A program made the position numbers and the translations under genes. Below are positions 56,239 to 64,000 of a DNA stretch of 64,000 bases, piece by piece; the stretch's first letter is position 1; each line of letters opens with the position of its first letter. Source of the stretch: Chiayiivirga flava (GTDB lineage Bacteria; Pseudomonadota; Gammaproteobacteria; Xanthomonadales; Xanthomonadaceae); contig NZ_JACHHP010000002.1 of NCBI RefSeq assembly GCF_014202825.1, positions 806,001 through 870,000 of the forward strand, read 5' to 3'. The notes under the pieces were generated by a model. That model searched no databases. It saw only the letters and a list, made by a program, of their open reading frames with translations, and was not told the origin of the DNA.

Positions 56239-59136
56239 ATGTCACTCGACCTCAAGCGCCGCGCCTATCTCGTGCTGCGCGATCTGCTCGACACGCCGAC
56301 GGGCGAACGCGACGCGTGCGCCGTCGAACGCTGCGGCGATGACACCGCACTGCTCACCGAAGTGCGCGACCTGCTCGCCACCGACACCGGCGGCGTGCTC
56401 GATCGCACCGCGGCCGGCGTGGCCGCGCGTCTCGTCGGCGGCAATGACGGCGACGACGCCGAGGCCGTGCTGCCCGCCGGCACGCAACTCGGCGCCTGGC
56501 GCCTGCTGCAGCCGCTGGGGCAGGGCGGCATGGGTATGGTCTACCTCGCCGAACGCGCCGGCGACGGCTACGTGCAGCGCGGCGCGCTGAAACTGATCAA
56601 GCGCGGCATGGATTCGGCCGCGGTGGTTGCGCGCTTCCGCAATGAACGCAGCATCCTCTCGCGCCTCACCCAGCCCAACATCGCGCGCCTGCTCGATGGC
56701 GGCGTGGCCGAGGACGGGCGGCCGTTCCTCGTCATGGAGTACGTCGAAGGCGAGCCGCTGTCGGACTGGGCCGCGCGCACCGCCGCCGGGCTCGACACGC
56801 GCGTCGCGCTGTTCCTGCAGGTCTGCGACGCGGTGGCGCATGCGCACCGCCAGCTCGTCGTGCATCGCGACATCAAGCCCGGCAACGTGCTAGTGGACGC
56901 ACGCGGCGTGCCCAAACTGCTGGATTTCGGCATCGCCAAGCTGCTCGGCGACGGCGAGGATGCGACGCGCACCGCCACCTCCGGCCATTTCCTCTCGCCC
57001 GCCTACGCCGCGCCGGAGCAGCGCGACGGCGGCTTCGTCACCACCGCGGCCGACATCTACCAGCTCGGCCTGCTGCTGTTCGAGCTGCTGACCGGCGCAC
57101 GCTTCAGCGCCATCGCCGGCAACACCGGCGGGCATCCGTCGCAACGCCTCGCGGCGGCGCGCGAGCTTGTCGGCGACGACGGCCCGACCGCGATCACGCC
57201 GCGGCAACTGCGCGGCGATGCCGGCATCATCGTCGCGCGCGCCACCGATGCGGATGCCGCGCGGCGTTACGCCACGGTCGAAGCGTTGGCCGACGACGTG
57301 CGCCGCTGGCGCGACGGGCGCCCGATCCTCGCGCGACCCGACAGCGGGCTGTATCGCCTGCGGCGCTTCGTCGCGCGGCATCGCGTGGCGGCGGCGCTCG
57401 GCGTCATCGCGATCGTCGGCCTGCTCGGCGGCAGCGCGCTGGCGCTGTGGCAGGCGCAGCGCGCCGAACGCGAAGCGCAGCTCGCACGTTCCGCGCAGGC
57501 CTTCCTCACCAGCGTGTTCGACGCCGCCTCGCCCGACAGCGAAGCCGGCGCACGCGTCACCGCGCGCGAACTGCTCGATCGCGGCGCCGAGCGCATCGAA
57601 CGCGATCTCGCCGACCAGCCGCGCCTGCGCGCCGACATGCAGGTCACGCTCGGCACGCTGTACACCCAGCTCGGCCAGTACGACCAGGCGCAAGCGCTGC
57701 TCGAACGTGCGCGTAGCGGCTGGCCGGACGGTTCCGCAGACGACGCGGCCGCGCGCCTGCGGCTGCTGGCCAAGCTCGCCGCGGTCGAGCGCAGGCGCGG
57801 CCGGCTCGACGACGCGCTGGCGCTGTTCGACAGCGTGCTCGCGACCGATGCGCCTGCGGATGCCCGCTCGCACGTGCTGGTCGAGCGTGCGCTGCTGCAC
57901 GACGAACGCGGCGCGTTCGACGCCGGGCTCGCCGACGCCCGCGCCGCGCTCGCCATCGACAGTGCGCGCGACGACGACGCCGGGCTCGACATCGTCCGCG
58001 ATCGCCACATCGAAGCCCTGATGCTGGCCCGGCTCGGCCGCTTCGACGAGAGCCAGCGGGTGTTCGACGCCACCCTCGCCGACGCGTCGGTGCGTCTCGG
58101 ACCCGACGACACCCGCGTCGCGCAGATGCACAACGATTACGCGGTGCTGATGTCGAGCGCGTCGCGGCCGGAGCCGGCCGAGGCGCATGCGCGCAAGGCA
58201 CTGGACGCGCGCCGCCGCCGTCTCGGCGACGACCATCCGGCCGTGGCCGAAACACTGCAGGTGCTCGGCGGTCCGCTGCGCCAACTCGGCCGCCTCGACG
58301 AGGCGCAGCAGGTGCTCGAGGAAGCGCTCGCGATCCAGCGCAAGGTCTACGGCAACGAACACGTGCAGGTGGCGGGCACGCTCAATTCGCTCGGCATCGT
58401 GGCATCCACGCGCCAGCAGTACGCTCTCGCGGAAACCTACACGCGCGAATCGCTCGCGATCTACCGCGCCATCGGCAGCGACCGCACGGTCAATACCGCG
58501 ACCATCACCACCAATCTCGCCGTGGCGATGATGCGTCAGGGCAAGATCGCCGACGCCCGCCCGCTGCTCGAGGACGCTCTGGCGCTGCACCGGCAACTGC
58601 TCGGCGACCGCCATCCGGCCATCTTCAGCGACTACAACGCGCTGTCGCAGCTGAGCCTGCGCGAAGGCAGGATCGACGAAGCGATCGCGCACGCGCGCGC
58701 GTCGGCGGCGGTCGGCGACGCGCTCTTCCGCCCGGGACGCGAAACCGCCACCGTGCATCTGACCCTCGCCAACGCGTTGCTGCGTGCCGGCCGCGCGGAC
58801 GAGGCGCTGGCCGAGATCGAGGGCGCGATCGGCACGCTGACGGCCATCGGCGCCGGCAGCGAACCGCGCATGCTCTACGCGATCGCGCTGCAGGCCGATG
58901 CGCTGATCGACCTGGACCGCGTCGACGCGGCCGCACCGCTGGCCGAACGCGTGCTGCGCGAACGCCCGGCGAACGACATCGCCAACCGCATCGGCGCGCA
59001 CGCGCTGATGGCGCGCCTCGCCCTGGCCCGGCAGCAGCCGGCGAGGGCGCAGCGCGAGCGCGAGGCGGCGCGTCGGTTGCTGGCGACGATGGCTGCGCCG
59101 GACCCGGAACTGGCCGCCGACATCGCACGCGATTGA
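56239..59136 (+). CDS. Transmembrane serine/threonine protein kinase with TPR sensor domain
   Basis: A 965-residue protein. The N-terminal 90 residues are helical; the Hanks-type kinase spans about 85-370 with P-loop LGQGGMGMVYL, ALKLIKRG (Lys), HRDIKPGNVL (His209-Arg210-Asp211), DFGIAK and YAAPEQ. One membrane helix at about 381-403 (VAAALGVIAIVGLLGGSALAL) is followed by a periplasmic region of TPR repeats (about 410-960), for example AQLLERA/ARKALDARRRRLGDDHPAVAETL and VLEEALAIQRKVYG. All catalytic residues appear present. An ECF sigma gene starts 46 bp after the stop on the same strand, the layout seen when a kinase controls a sigma factor. Confidence 0.93.
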   Translation: MSLDLKRRAYLVLRDLLDTPTGERDACAVERCGDDTALLTEVRDLLATDTGGVLDRTAAGVAARLVGGNDGDDAEAVLPAGTQLGAWRLLQPLGQGGMGMVYLAERAGDGYVQRGALKLIKRGMDSAAVVARFRNERSILSRLTQPNIARLLDGGVAEDGRPFLVMEYVEGEPLSDWAARTAAGLDTRVALFLQVCDAVAHAHRQLVVHRDIKPGNVLVDARGVPKLLDFGIAKLLGDGEDATRTATSGHFLSPAYAAPEQRDGGFVTTAADIYQLGLLLFELLTGARFSAIAGNTGGHPSQRLAAARELVGDDGPTAITPRQLRGDAGIIVARATDADAARRYATVEALADDVRRWRDGRPILARPDSGLYRLRRFVARHRVAAALGVIAIVGLLGGSALALWQAQRAEREAQLARSAQAFLTSVFDAASPDSEAGARVTARELLDRGAERIERDLADQPRLRADMQVTLGTLYTQLGQYDQAQALLERARSGWPDGSADDAAARLRLLAKLAAVERRRGRLDDALALFDSVLATDAPADARSHVLVERALLHDERGAFDAGLADARAALAIDSARDDDAGLDIVRDRHIEALMLARLGRFDESQRVFDATLADASVRLGPDDTRVAQMHNDYAVLMSSASRPEPAEAHARKALDARRRRLGDDHPAVAETLQVLGGPLRQLGRLDEAQQVLEEALAIQRKVYGNEHVQVAGTLNSLGIVASTRQQYALAETYTRESLAIYRAIGSDRTVNTATITTNLAVAMMRQGKIADARPLLEDALALHRQLLGDRHPAIFSDYNALSQLSLREGRIDEAIAHARASAAVGDALFRPGRETATVHLTLANALLRAGRADEALAEIEGAIGTLTAIGAGSEPRMLYAIALQADALIDLDRVDAAAPLAERVLRERPANDIANRIGAHALMARLALARQQPARAQREREAARRLLATMAAPDPELAADIARD

Positions 59137-59182
59137 CGCTGCCCGCCCGCAACGGCGATGCTCGGCACAAACGGGGGAGACG

Positions 59183-59776
59183 ATGGACGACACGGGCAGC
59201 GATGCGCCGGCCGCAGGCCGGGACGAGCTCGTCGCGGCCCTGCTGGCGGCCGCCGGCAGCGGCGACGCGGCCGCCAACGATCGCCTCTTCGCCCTGCTCT
59301 ACGACGAATTGCGCCAGTGCGCGCATCGCCAGCTGCGCAGCCTGTCCTCGCGCACGCTCTCCACCACCGCGCTGGTGCACGAGACCTACCTCAAGCTCAT
59401 CAGTGCGCGCACCCTCGACGTGCAGGACCGCCGCCATTTCATGGCACTGGCCGCACGCGCGATGCGTCAGGTGCTGGTCGACAACGCGCGCCGTGCCGGC
59501 GCCGGGAAACGCGGCGGCGACGCGCTGCTGGTGACGCTCGACGAGCGCGTGCCGGACGCGGTCAACGAAGCCCTCGAAGTGCTCGCGCTCGACCGCGCGC
59601 TGTCCACGCTCGAAGCCGTCGACCCGCGCGCGGCCCGCGTGGTGCAGCTGCATTTCTTCGGTGGTCTCGCCTTTCCCGCGATCGCCGAACTCGAAGGTCT
59701 CAACGAGCGCACGATCAAACGCGACTGGCAGGCGGCGAAGATGCTGCTGGCCGCCGAGATGGGCGCGGGCGGCTGA
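59183..59776 (+). CDS. ECF sigma factor lacking the acidic region 2.2 motif
   Basis: A 197-residue sigma factor of the kind linked to Ser/Thr kinases. Region 2 has LYDELRQCAHRQLR, then STTALVHETYLKLI where typical ECF proteins carry D-A-E-D or similar acidic residues; here Thr58, Ser60, Thr61 and Thr62 occupy that stretch. Region 4 is LEAVDPRAARVVQLHFFGG with ELEGLNERTIKRDWQAAKMLL as the DNA-reading helix-turn-helix. Phospho-threonine in this position activates EcfP-type sigmas in Vibrio and Xanthomonas, so phosphorylation by the upstream kinase is a good hypothesis. ATG at 59183 follows GGGGGAGACG. Confidence 0.92.
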   Translation: MDDTGSDAPAAGRDELVAALLAAAGSGDAAANDRLFALLYDELRQCAHRQLRSLSSRTLSTTALVHETYLKLISARTLDVQDRRHFMALAARAMRQVLVDNARRAGAGKRGGDALLVTLDERVPDAVNEALEVLALDRALSTLEAVDPRAARVVQLHFFGGLAFPAIAELEGLNERTIKRDWQAAKMLLAAEMGAGG

Positions 59777-59808
59777 GCCGATCCGGCCCGGTCTCGCGCC
59801 GGCGCGTC

Positions 59809-60573
59809 TCAGGCGGTGTAGCCGCCGTCCACCGCGAATACCCCGCCGGTCACGTACGACGCGGCCTTCGAGGCCAGGAACAGCGCCATCGGCGCAATCT
59901 CGTCCGGCTGCGCCACGCGCGCCATCGGGATCAGCTTGAGCATCATGCCGAGGATCTTCGGATCGCCGGTCAGCGCGGACGCGAATTTCGTTTCGGTCAG
60001 GCCCGGCAGGATCGCGTTGACGCGGATGCCGTGGCCGGCGAGTTCCTTGGCGAAGCCTTCGGTCATGTTGACGATGCCGGCCTTGGTCATCGAGTACACC
60101 AGCTGGCCGGGCGCGGCACGCCTTGCGTTGACCGAGGCGATGTTGACGATCGCGCCGCCGCCGTTCGCACGCATGCGTCTGGCGGCCTGCACCGTGCTCC
60201 AGAAGTAGCCGCGCAGGTTCACCTCGCAGGTCTTGTCGAACGCGGCGAGGTCCATGTCCAGCGCCGGGCCGAAGTAGGGATTGGCGGCGGCATTGTTGAC
60301 GAGGATGTCGGCGACGCGCCCGTCCGCGTCGAGGCCTTCGAACAAGGCCTCGATCTGCGCGCTGTCGCCCACGTGCATGGCGCGCGCCTCCGCGCTGCCG
60401 CCGGCCGTCACGATGGCATCCGCCACCGCTTCGCACGACTCGCGCTTGCGGCTGGTGCAGATCACGTGTGCGCCGTGCACGGCGAGCAGATGCGCAATGG
60501 ACGCGCCGATACCGCGCGAGGCACCGCTGACGAGGGCGGTCCTGCCGCGCAGATCGAAGAGGTCGGAGGCCAT
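59809..60573 (-). CDS. SDR family oxidoreductase (short-chain dehydrogenase)
   Basis: A 254-residue NAD(P)-dependent reductase of the classical SDR fold. The cofactor motif GASRGIG is at residues 17-23, the NNAA motif follows, and the catalytic Ser, Tyr and Lys are in NIASVNARR and VYSMTKAG. FAVDGGYTA closes the domain. It is most like 3-oxoacyl-ACP reductase and glucose dehydrogenase-type SDRs, so the substrate is not assignable. ATG at 60571-60573 in a run divergent from the next SDR gene, 130 bp apart; they may share a control region. Confidence 0.9.
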   Translation of the reverse strand: MASDLFDLRGRTALVSGASRGIGASIAHLLAVHGAHVICTSRKRESCEAVADAIVTAGGSAEARAMHVGDSAQIEALFEGLDADGRVADILVNNAAANPYFGPALDMDLAAFDKTCEVNLRGYFWSTVQAARRMRANGGGAIVNIASVNARRAAPGQLVYSMTKAGIVNMTEGFAKELAGHGIRVNAILPGLTETKFASALTGDPKILGMMLKLIPMARVAQPDEIAPMALFLASKAASYVTGGVFAVDGGYTA

Positions 60574-60703
60574 GCGCGTTGTCCATACGGTGAGGTATGC
60601 TTGAAAGGGTAGCATGGTCGCCAATCGTCGCGCGGGACATCCGGCGCGGGCGCGGCATGGGGCAGTGGGCGTCTGCGGCACGCCGCGGCGAAGGGAGTGG
60701 ACG

Positions 60704-61507
60704 ATGTTCCAGCGGGTTCTGATCACCGGCGCCGGCAGTGGCCTGGGCCGCGCGCTTGCGCAGCGCTACGCGGCCGCGGGCGCAGCGGTGGGATGTGCCG
60801 ATCTGCATCTGGATCGCGCGCAGGAGACGGTGGCGGCGCTGCCCGGCAGCGGGCACGTCGCGTGGCAAGTGGATGTGGGTGACGACGCCAGCTTTGCCGC
60901 GTTTGCCGAGGCGGCACGCGCGTGGGGCACGCCGGACCTGCTCGTCAACAACGCCGGCATCGCGGCCGGCGGCACCCTGCTCGACAGCACCATGGGCGAA
61001 TGGCGCGAGTTGCTGGAAGTGAACCTGCTCAGCGTGGTGCGCGGCTGCAAGACCTTCCTGCCGGCAATGCTCGATACCGGGCGCGGGCATGTGGTGAACG
61101 TGGCCTCGTTCGCGGGGCTCGCCGGCGCGCCGGGGATCATGAGTTACGGTGTGGCCAAGGGCGGCGTGGTGATCCTCTCCGAGCAACTGCGCGCCGAGCT
61201 GCACGGCAGCGGCGTGGCCGTGAGCGTGGCCTGCCCGGCGTTTTTCCAGACCAACCTGCTGCAGAACTGGCGCGGCAGCGACCAGATGCGCGCCGCGGCC
61301 GGACGGCTGATGCAACACAGCGCGGACACGGTGGACAGCGTGGCCGATGCCATCGTGAAGGCGATCGGTCGCGGCGAATTCCTGATCCTGCCCACGCGCG
61401 ACGAGCCGATGCGGTGGCGGATGAAGCGCTGGTTGCCCGGGGTGTATTTCCGGCAGCTGCTGGCGATGATCGAGAAGCGCAAGCGGGTCGCGCGGCGGGC
61501 GGGGTGA
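60704..61507 (+). CDS. SDR family oxidoreductase, possibly lipid or steroid-type
   Basis: A 267-residue SDR with GAGSGLG (residues 9-15), NNAGIAAGG and the catalytic residues in NVASFAGLAG and SYGVAKGG. The C-terminus is extended relative to the neighbour by about 40 Arg-rich residues (MRWRMKRWL, EKRKRVARRAG), which may mean membrane association. ATG at 60704 is preceded by GGGAG, which settles the start. It lies upstream of the saccharopine dehydrogenase-like gene on the same strand, with a repeat between. Confidence 0.9.
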   Translation: MFQRVLITGAGSGLGRALAQRYAAAGAAVGCADLHLDRAQETVAALPGSGHVAWQVDVGDDASFAAFAEAARAWGTPDLLVNNAGIAAGGTLLDSTMGEWRELLEVNLLSVVRGCKTFLPAMLDTGRGHVVNVASFAGLAGAPGIMSYGVAKGGVVILSEQLRAELHGSGVAVSVACPAFFQTNLLQNWRGSDQMRAAAGRLMQHSADTVDSVADAIVKAIGRGEFLILPTRDEPMRWRMKRWLPGVYFRQLLAMIEKRKRVARRAG

Positions 61508-61550
61508 GGTTGCGCGGGCGGTTGCGCGGTGCGGCGGGGTGAGGGTGGCG

Positions 61551-61713
61551 CCCTCATCCGCCTGCCGGCACCTTCTCCCGGCGGGAGAAGGAACTCGAAT
61601 CGCGGCGCTGTCGCGGGTGGAACGTGTGGAGTTGGCGACGTGCAGGGCTCGCCGGAACGTCCGGGCCACGATCCTTCTCCCGTCGGGAGAAGGTGCCGGC
61701 AGGCGGATGAGGG
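61551..61713. repeat. REPIN-like palindrome, same family as 35849-36006
   Basis: Arms 61551-61592 and 61672-61713 are 42-bp inverted copies with one mismatch, around a 79-bp spacer. Each holds CATCCGCCTGCCGGCACCTT and a small hairpin (CTTCTCCCG-GCGGGAGAAG). The element occupies the gap between the SDR stop (61507) and the next start (61789). Its core matches that of the palindrome downstream of prlC. Confidence 0.9.
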
Positions 61714-61788
61714 ATGGGCCTCGCACTCGACACATCCCGCTCAACGATGCGACATCCACGATCAACCCAATCCATCAAGGCCAACCCC

Positions 61789-62826
61789 ATGCAATGGATG
61801 ATCTACGGCGCCAACGGTTACACCGGGCGTCTCATCGCACTCGAAGCCAAGCGTCGCGGCCTCGCGCCCATCCTGGCCGCGCGCAACGCGCAGACACTGG
61901 CCGACATCGGCAACCAGACCGGCTTCGCCCAGCGCGTGTTCGACCTGAGCCCGGACGCGCTGCGAACCGGCCTGGAAGGCGTTGACCTGGTGCTGCATTG
62001 CGCAGGTCCGTTCTCGGCCACCTGCGCGCCCATGCTCGAGGCCTGCCTCGAACGCAAGACGCACTACCTCGACATCACCGGCGAAATCGACGTTTTCGCC
62101 CACTGCCACGCGCAGCACGACCGCGCCAGAACCGCCGGCGTCGTGGTGCTGCCCGGCGCGGGCTTCGACGTGGTGCCAACGGACTGCCTTGCCGCACAGC
62201 TCAAGCGCGATCTGCCCGGCGCCACGCACCTCACCCTTGCGTTCGACGCCGGCGGCGGGCTGAGCCCCGGCACGGCCAAGAGCAGCGTCGAGGGCCTCGC
62301 CAAGGGCGGCCGTGCGCGCATCGACGGCCGGCTGCAGCGCGTGCCGCTGGCGTGGAAGACGCGCGAGTTCGTGCGCGACGGAAAGACGCGCACCGCGATG
62401 ACCATTCCGTGGGGCGATGTGTACACCGCCTTCGTGTCGACCGGCATCCCGAACATCGAGGTGTATCTGTCGGTGCCGCCGTCCACCGTGACCCGCATGC
62501 GGCGTCTGCGGCGCATCTCGATGCTGCTGGGGCTCGGCGCGGTGCAGCGCTTCCTGAAGCGGCGCGTGGAGAAGACCGTCCGCGGCCCGTCCGACGCCAA
62601 ACGCGCGAGCACCGACACCTTCGTCTGGGGCGAGGCGCGCGACGCCAACGGCACGGTGCACAAGGGCACGCTGCGCACGCCGAACGGCTACGACATCACC
62701 GTGACCGCCTCGCTCGGCATCGTCCAGCACCTGATGAAGACGACGGTGCCGGGCGGCTATTACACCCCGTCGCTGCTGATGGGCCCGGACTACGTGCTGG
62801 GCCTGCCCGGGGTGTCGCGCGAATGA
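61789..62826 (+). CDS. Saccharopine dehydrogenase-like reductase (trans-acting enoyl reductase type)
   Basis: A 345-residue protein with an N-terminal Rossmann fold (IYGANGYTGRLIALEA, residues 4-19) that binds NAD(P)H, then LDITGEIDVF and LPGAGFDVVPTDCLA. It belongs to the saccharopine dehydrogenase-like family, whose studied members include enoyl reductases acting with lipid synthases, and not to lysine biosynthesis proper. A basic patch (VTRMRRLRRISML) sits late in the protein. ATG at 61789; an in-frame ATG at 61714 lies at the edge of the repeat and is not favoured. Confidence 0.85.
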   Translation: MQWMIYGANGYTGRLIALEAKRRGLAPILAARNAQTLADIGNQTGFAQRVFDLSPDALRTGLEGVDLVLHCAGPFSATCAPMLEACLERKTHYLDITGEIDVFAHCHAQHDRARTAGVVVLPGAGFDVVPTDCLAAQLKRDLPGATHLTLAFDAGGGLSPGTAKSSVEGLAKGGRARIDGRLQRVPLAWKTREFVRDGKTRTAMTIPWGDVYTAFVSTGIPNIEVYLSVPPSTVTRMRRLRRISMLLGLGAVQRFLKRRVEKTVRGPSDAKRASTDTFVWGEARDANGTVHKGTLRTPNGYDITVTASLGIVQHLMKTTVPGGYYTPSLLMGPDYVLGLPGVSRE

Positions 62827-62909
62827 GGTACCCGCGGCAGCGGACTTGGCAGCGTCATCGGCACTCCGTACCCTTGACCGGCTGATCCGCCCCCTTTCCC
62901 GGAACCGTC

Positions 62910-63578
62910 ATGTCCAGCGCTCCCGCTTCGTCCGCCGCCCGCATGGGCCCGCTTTCCTGGCTGATCTTCAGCTCGCGCTGGCTGCAGTTGCCGCTGTACC
63001 TGGGCCTGATCGCGGCGCAGTGCGTCTACGTTTTCCTGTTCGGCAAGGAATTGCTGCACCTCATCACCGATGCGAACCAGCTCGACGAGATGCAGATGAT
63101 GCTGCTCGTTCTGGGCCTGATCGACGTGGTGATGATCTCCAACCTGCTGGTGATGGTGATCGTCGGCGGCTACGAAACCTTCGTCTCGCGCCTGAACCTG
63201 CAGGGCCACCCGGACCAGCCCGAATGGCTGAGCCACGTGAACGCGTCGGTGCTGAAGGTGAAGCTCGCGATGGCGATCATCGGCATCTCGTCGATCCACC
63301 TGCTCAAGACCTTCATCGAGGCTGGCGCGCTGGGATCGGAGGTGTCGCGTCTGCCGTGCCTGATCGATCTGAAGTCGACCGATCCGCAGATGGCCTCGCT
63401 GCTGTCCAACCCGGCCGTGATCGAGGCGCTGAACAGCGCCGGCAAGTGCGTCACCGAAACCGGCGTGCTCTGGCAGACGATCATCCACTGCGTGTTCATT
63501 CTTTCGGCGATCGGCATCGCGTGGACGGATCGACTGATGCAGGTGCCGTCGGGGCAGAAGCCGATCGTTCACCACTGA
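62910..63578 (+). CDS. UPF0114/TIGR00645 family membrane protein (YqhA-like)
   Basis: A 222-residue inner-membrane protein with about four helices (about 22-45, 65-90, 120-140 and 190-210). The FSSRWLQLPLYLGLIAAQ and LIDVVMISNLLVMVIVGGYE segments and the SHVNASVLKVKLAMAIIGIS region are diagnostic of UPF0114. Function unknown. Cytoplasmic ends are expected at both sides. ATG at 62910; it is convergent with the sortase gene 18 bp away. Confidence 0.92.
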   Translation: MSSAPASSAARMGPLSWLIFSSRWLQLPLYLGLIAAQCVYVFLFGKELLHLITDANQLDEMQMMLLVLGLIDVVMISNLLVMVIVGGYETFVSRLNLQGHPDQPEWLSHVNASVLKVKLAMAIIGISSIHLLKTFIEAGALGSEVSRLPCLIDLKSTDPQMASLLSNPAVIEALNSAGKCVTETGVLWQTIIHCVFILSAIGIAWTDRLMQVPSGQKPIVHH

Positions 63579-63596
63579 GCCCGCGGGCGCGACGCG

Positions 63597-64000
63597 TTAC
63601 GGTACGGACGCCACCGCGTCCGTGCGCACCGCCCGCACCGCGAAGCGCATCGGTCCGCCGGCCGTCAGCGCGTCGAACGGCCAGCATGTGACGAGCCAGA
63701 GCGTGTCGGTGTCGGCATCCAGCGCCAGGCGCTCGCTGCGCGCATCGGCGATGCGGGTGTCGGCGACGCGGTAGCGGGTTTCGCCCGCAGGGCCCTGCAA
63801 CAACACCTCGTCGCCGACGGCGAGGTCACGCAGGAACGCGAAATGCGTGTCGCGGTGGCCGCTGACGACCACCGTGCCGTGCGTGCCGGGCGCGGCGCTC
63901 GACTCGGCCCAGCCGGGGCCGAACGCCAGCGTGCGTCCGCTGTCGCCGGCCAGCACGATCTGATCCACGCCCTGTCCGGGCGCGCGCAGACGGGCGACGG
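63597..64000 (-). CDS. Class GN sortase (runs off the right edge)
   Basis: C-terminal part of a Gram-negative class GN sortase, a transpeptidase that joins a target protein to its acceptor. The visible 134 codons include the catalytic His in VVVSGHRDTHFAF, the Cys in LWLVTCWPFDA (T-C motif) and the Arg in GGPMRFAVRAV. Upstream in-frame sequence to the window edge (RLRAPGQGVDQIVLAG) matches the family, so the gene continues past 64000 and no start is assigned. A VIT/vWA target protein is normally encoded just upstream, which would be outside this window. Confidence 0.88.
   Translation of the reverse strand, partial: VARLRAPGQGVDQIVLAGDSGRTLAFGPGWAESSAAPGTHGTVVVSGHRDTHFAFLRDLAVGDEVLLQGPAGETRYRVADTRIADARSERLALDADTDTLWLVTCWPFDALTAGGPMRFAVRAVRTDAVASVP

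Noticed and set aside
58625..61765. Long minus-strand frame spanning the kinase end, sigma gene and SDR genes
   Set aside because: Crosses several well-supported genes on both strands and both repeat arms; composition is that of an antisense shadow.
63597..64000. The sortase as anchoring enzyme for the DUF11-repeat protein
   Set aside because: The DUF11 protein ends in a CTERM-like tail, with no LPXTG-like motif, and lies over 54 kb away.

Overview
The window is about 64 kb of very GC-rich, densely packed bacterial chromosome. Gene content points to a gammaproteobacterium of the Xanthomonadales/Lysobacterales type: a short-form AMP nucleosidase, FadE-type acyl-CoA dehydrogenase, a DPP-IV-like S9 peptidase, oligopeptidase A, an I78 inhibitor lipoprotein, a class GN sortase and REPIN-like palindromes. 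This placement is inference from gene content; no rRNA or tRNA gene is present to confirm it. I support 46 protein-coding genes, two of them cut by the window edges. I see no phage, insertion sequence, CRISPR array or RNA gene.

Layout. 1-2.1 kb: RND efflux permease (partial) and its lipoprotein adaptor, separated by a long palindrome. 2.2-3.7 kb: bioD coupled to a TMEM175-like membrane protein. 3.9-9.3 kb: a giant secreted protein with PPC domains, a P-domain and eight DUF11-type repeats, ending in a CTERM-like tail and followed by a good terminator. 9.5-10.4 kb: free Met-R-sulfoxide reductase overlapping a TfoX C-terminal-domain gene. 10.5-16.1 kb: orphan FtsX/MacB-type permease, acyltransferase-3 protein, and an ECF sigma factor coupled to a membrane protein. 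16.3-21.1 kb: fadE, alkC, amn. 21.1-26.6 kb: DUF2339/DUF3999 and EF-hand/DUF3011 pairs. 26.7-35.8 kb: ppc, coniferyl-aldehyde-dehydrogenase-like gene, subtilase, prlC. 36-39.5 kb: MoxR/VWA pair, DUF1801, YchJ, I78 lipoprotein. 39.8-47.1 kb: delta-60-repeat protein, xth, and a histidine kinase/response regulator/REC-EAL operon. 47.2-53.4 kb: YqiJ/flotillin pair, cysteine-rich copper-storage-like protein, S9 peptidase, nu-class GST. 53.5-59.8 kb: second delta-60 protein, OmpA protein, TPR serine/threonine kinase and an ECF sigma factor. 59.8-64 kb: two SDRs, a saccharopine-dehydrogenase-like reductase, UPF0114 and a partial class GN sortase.

How genes work together. Six gene pairs share a 4-bp ATGA stop/start overlap, implying translational coupling (TMEM175-like/bioD, msrC/tfoX-C, ECF/membrane protein, DUF2339/DUF3999, EF-hand/DUF3011, histidine kinase/response regulator). 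The most interesting possibilities are: a sigma factor lacking the usual acidic residues of region 2.2 and carrying Thr/Ser there instead, next to a transmembrane Ser/Thr kinase (a candidate phosphorylation-activated sigma module); a recurring short C-terminal tail (F-x-D-x-F/L-E) on three exported beta-rich proteins; and a family of two-armed palindromes in intergenic regions.
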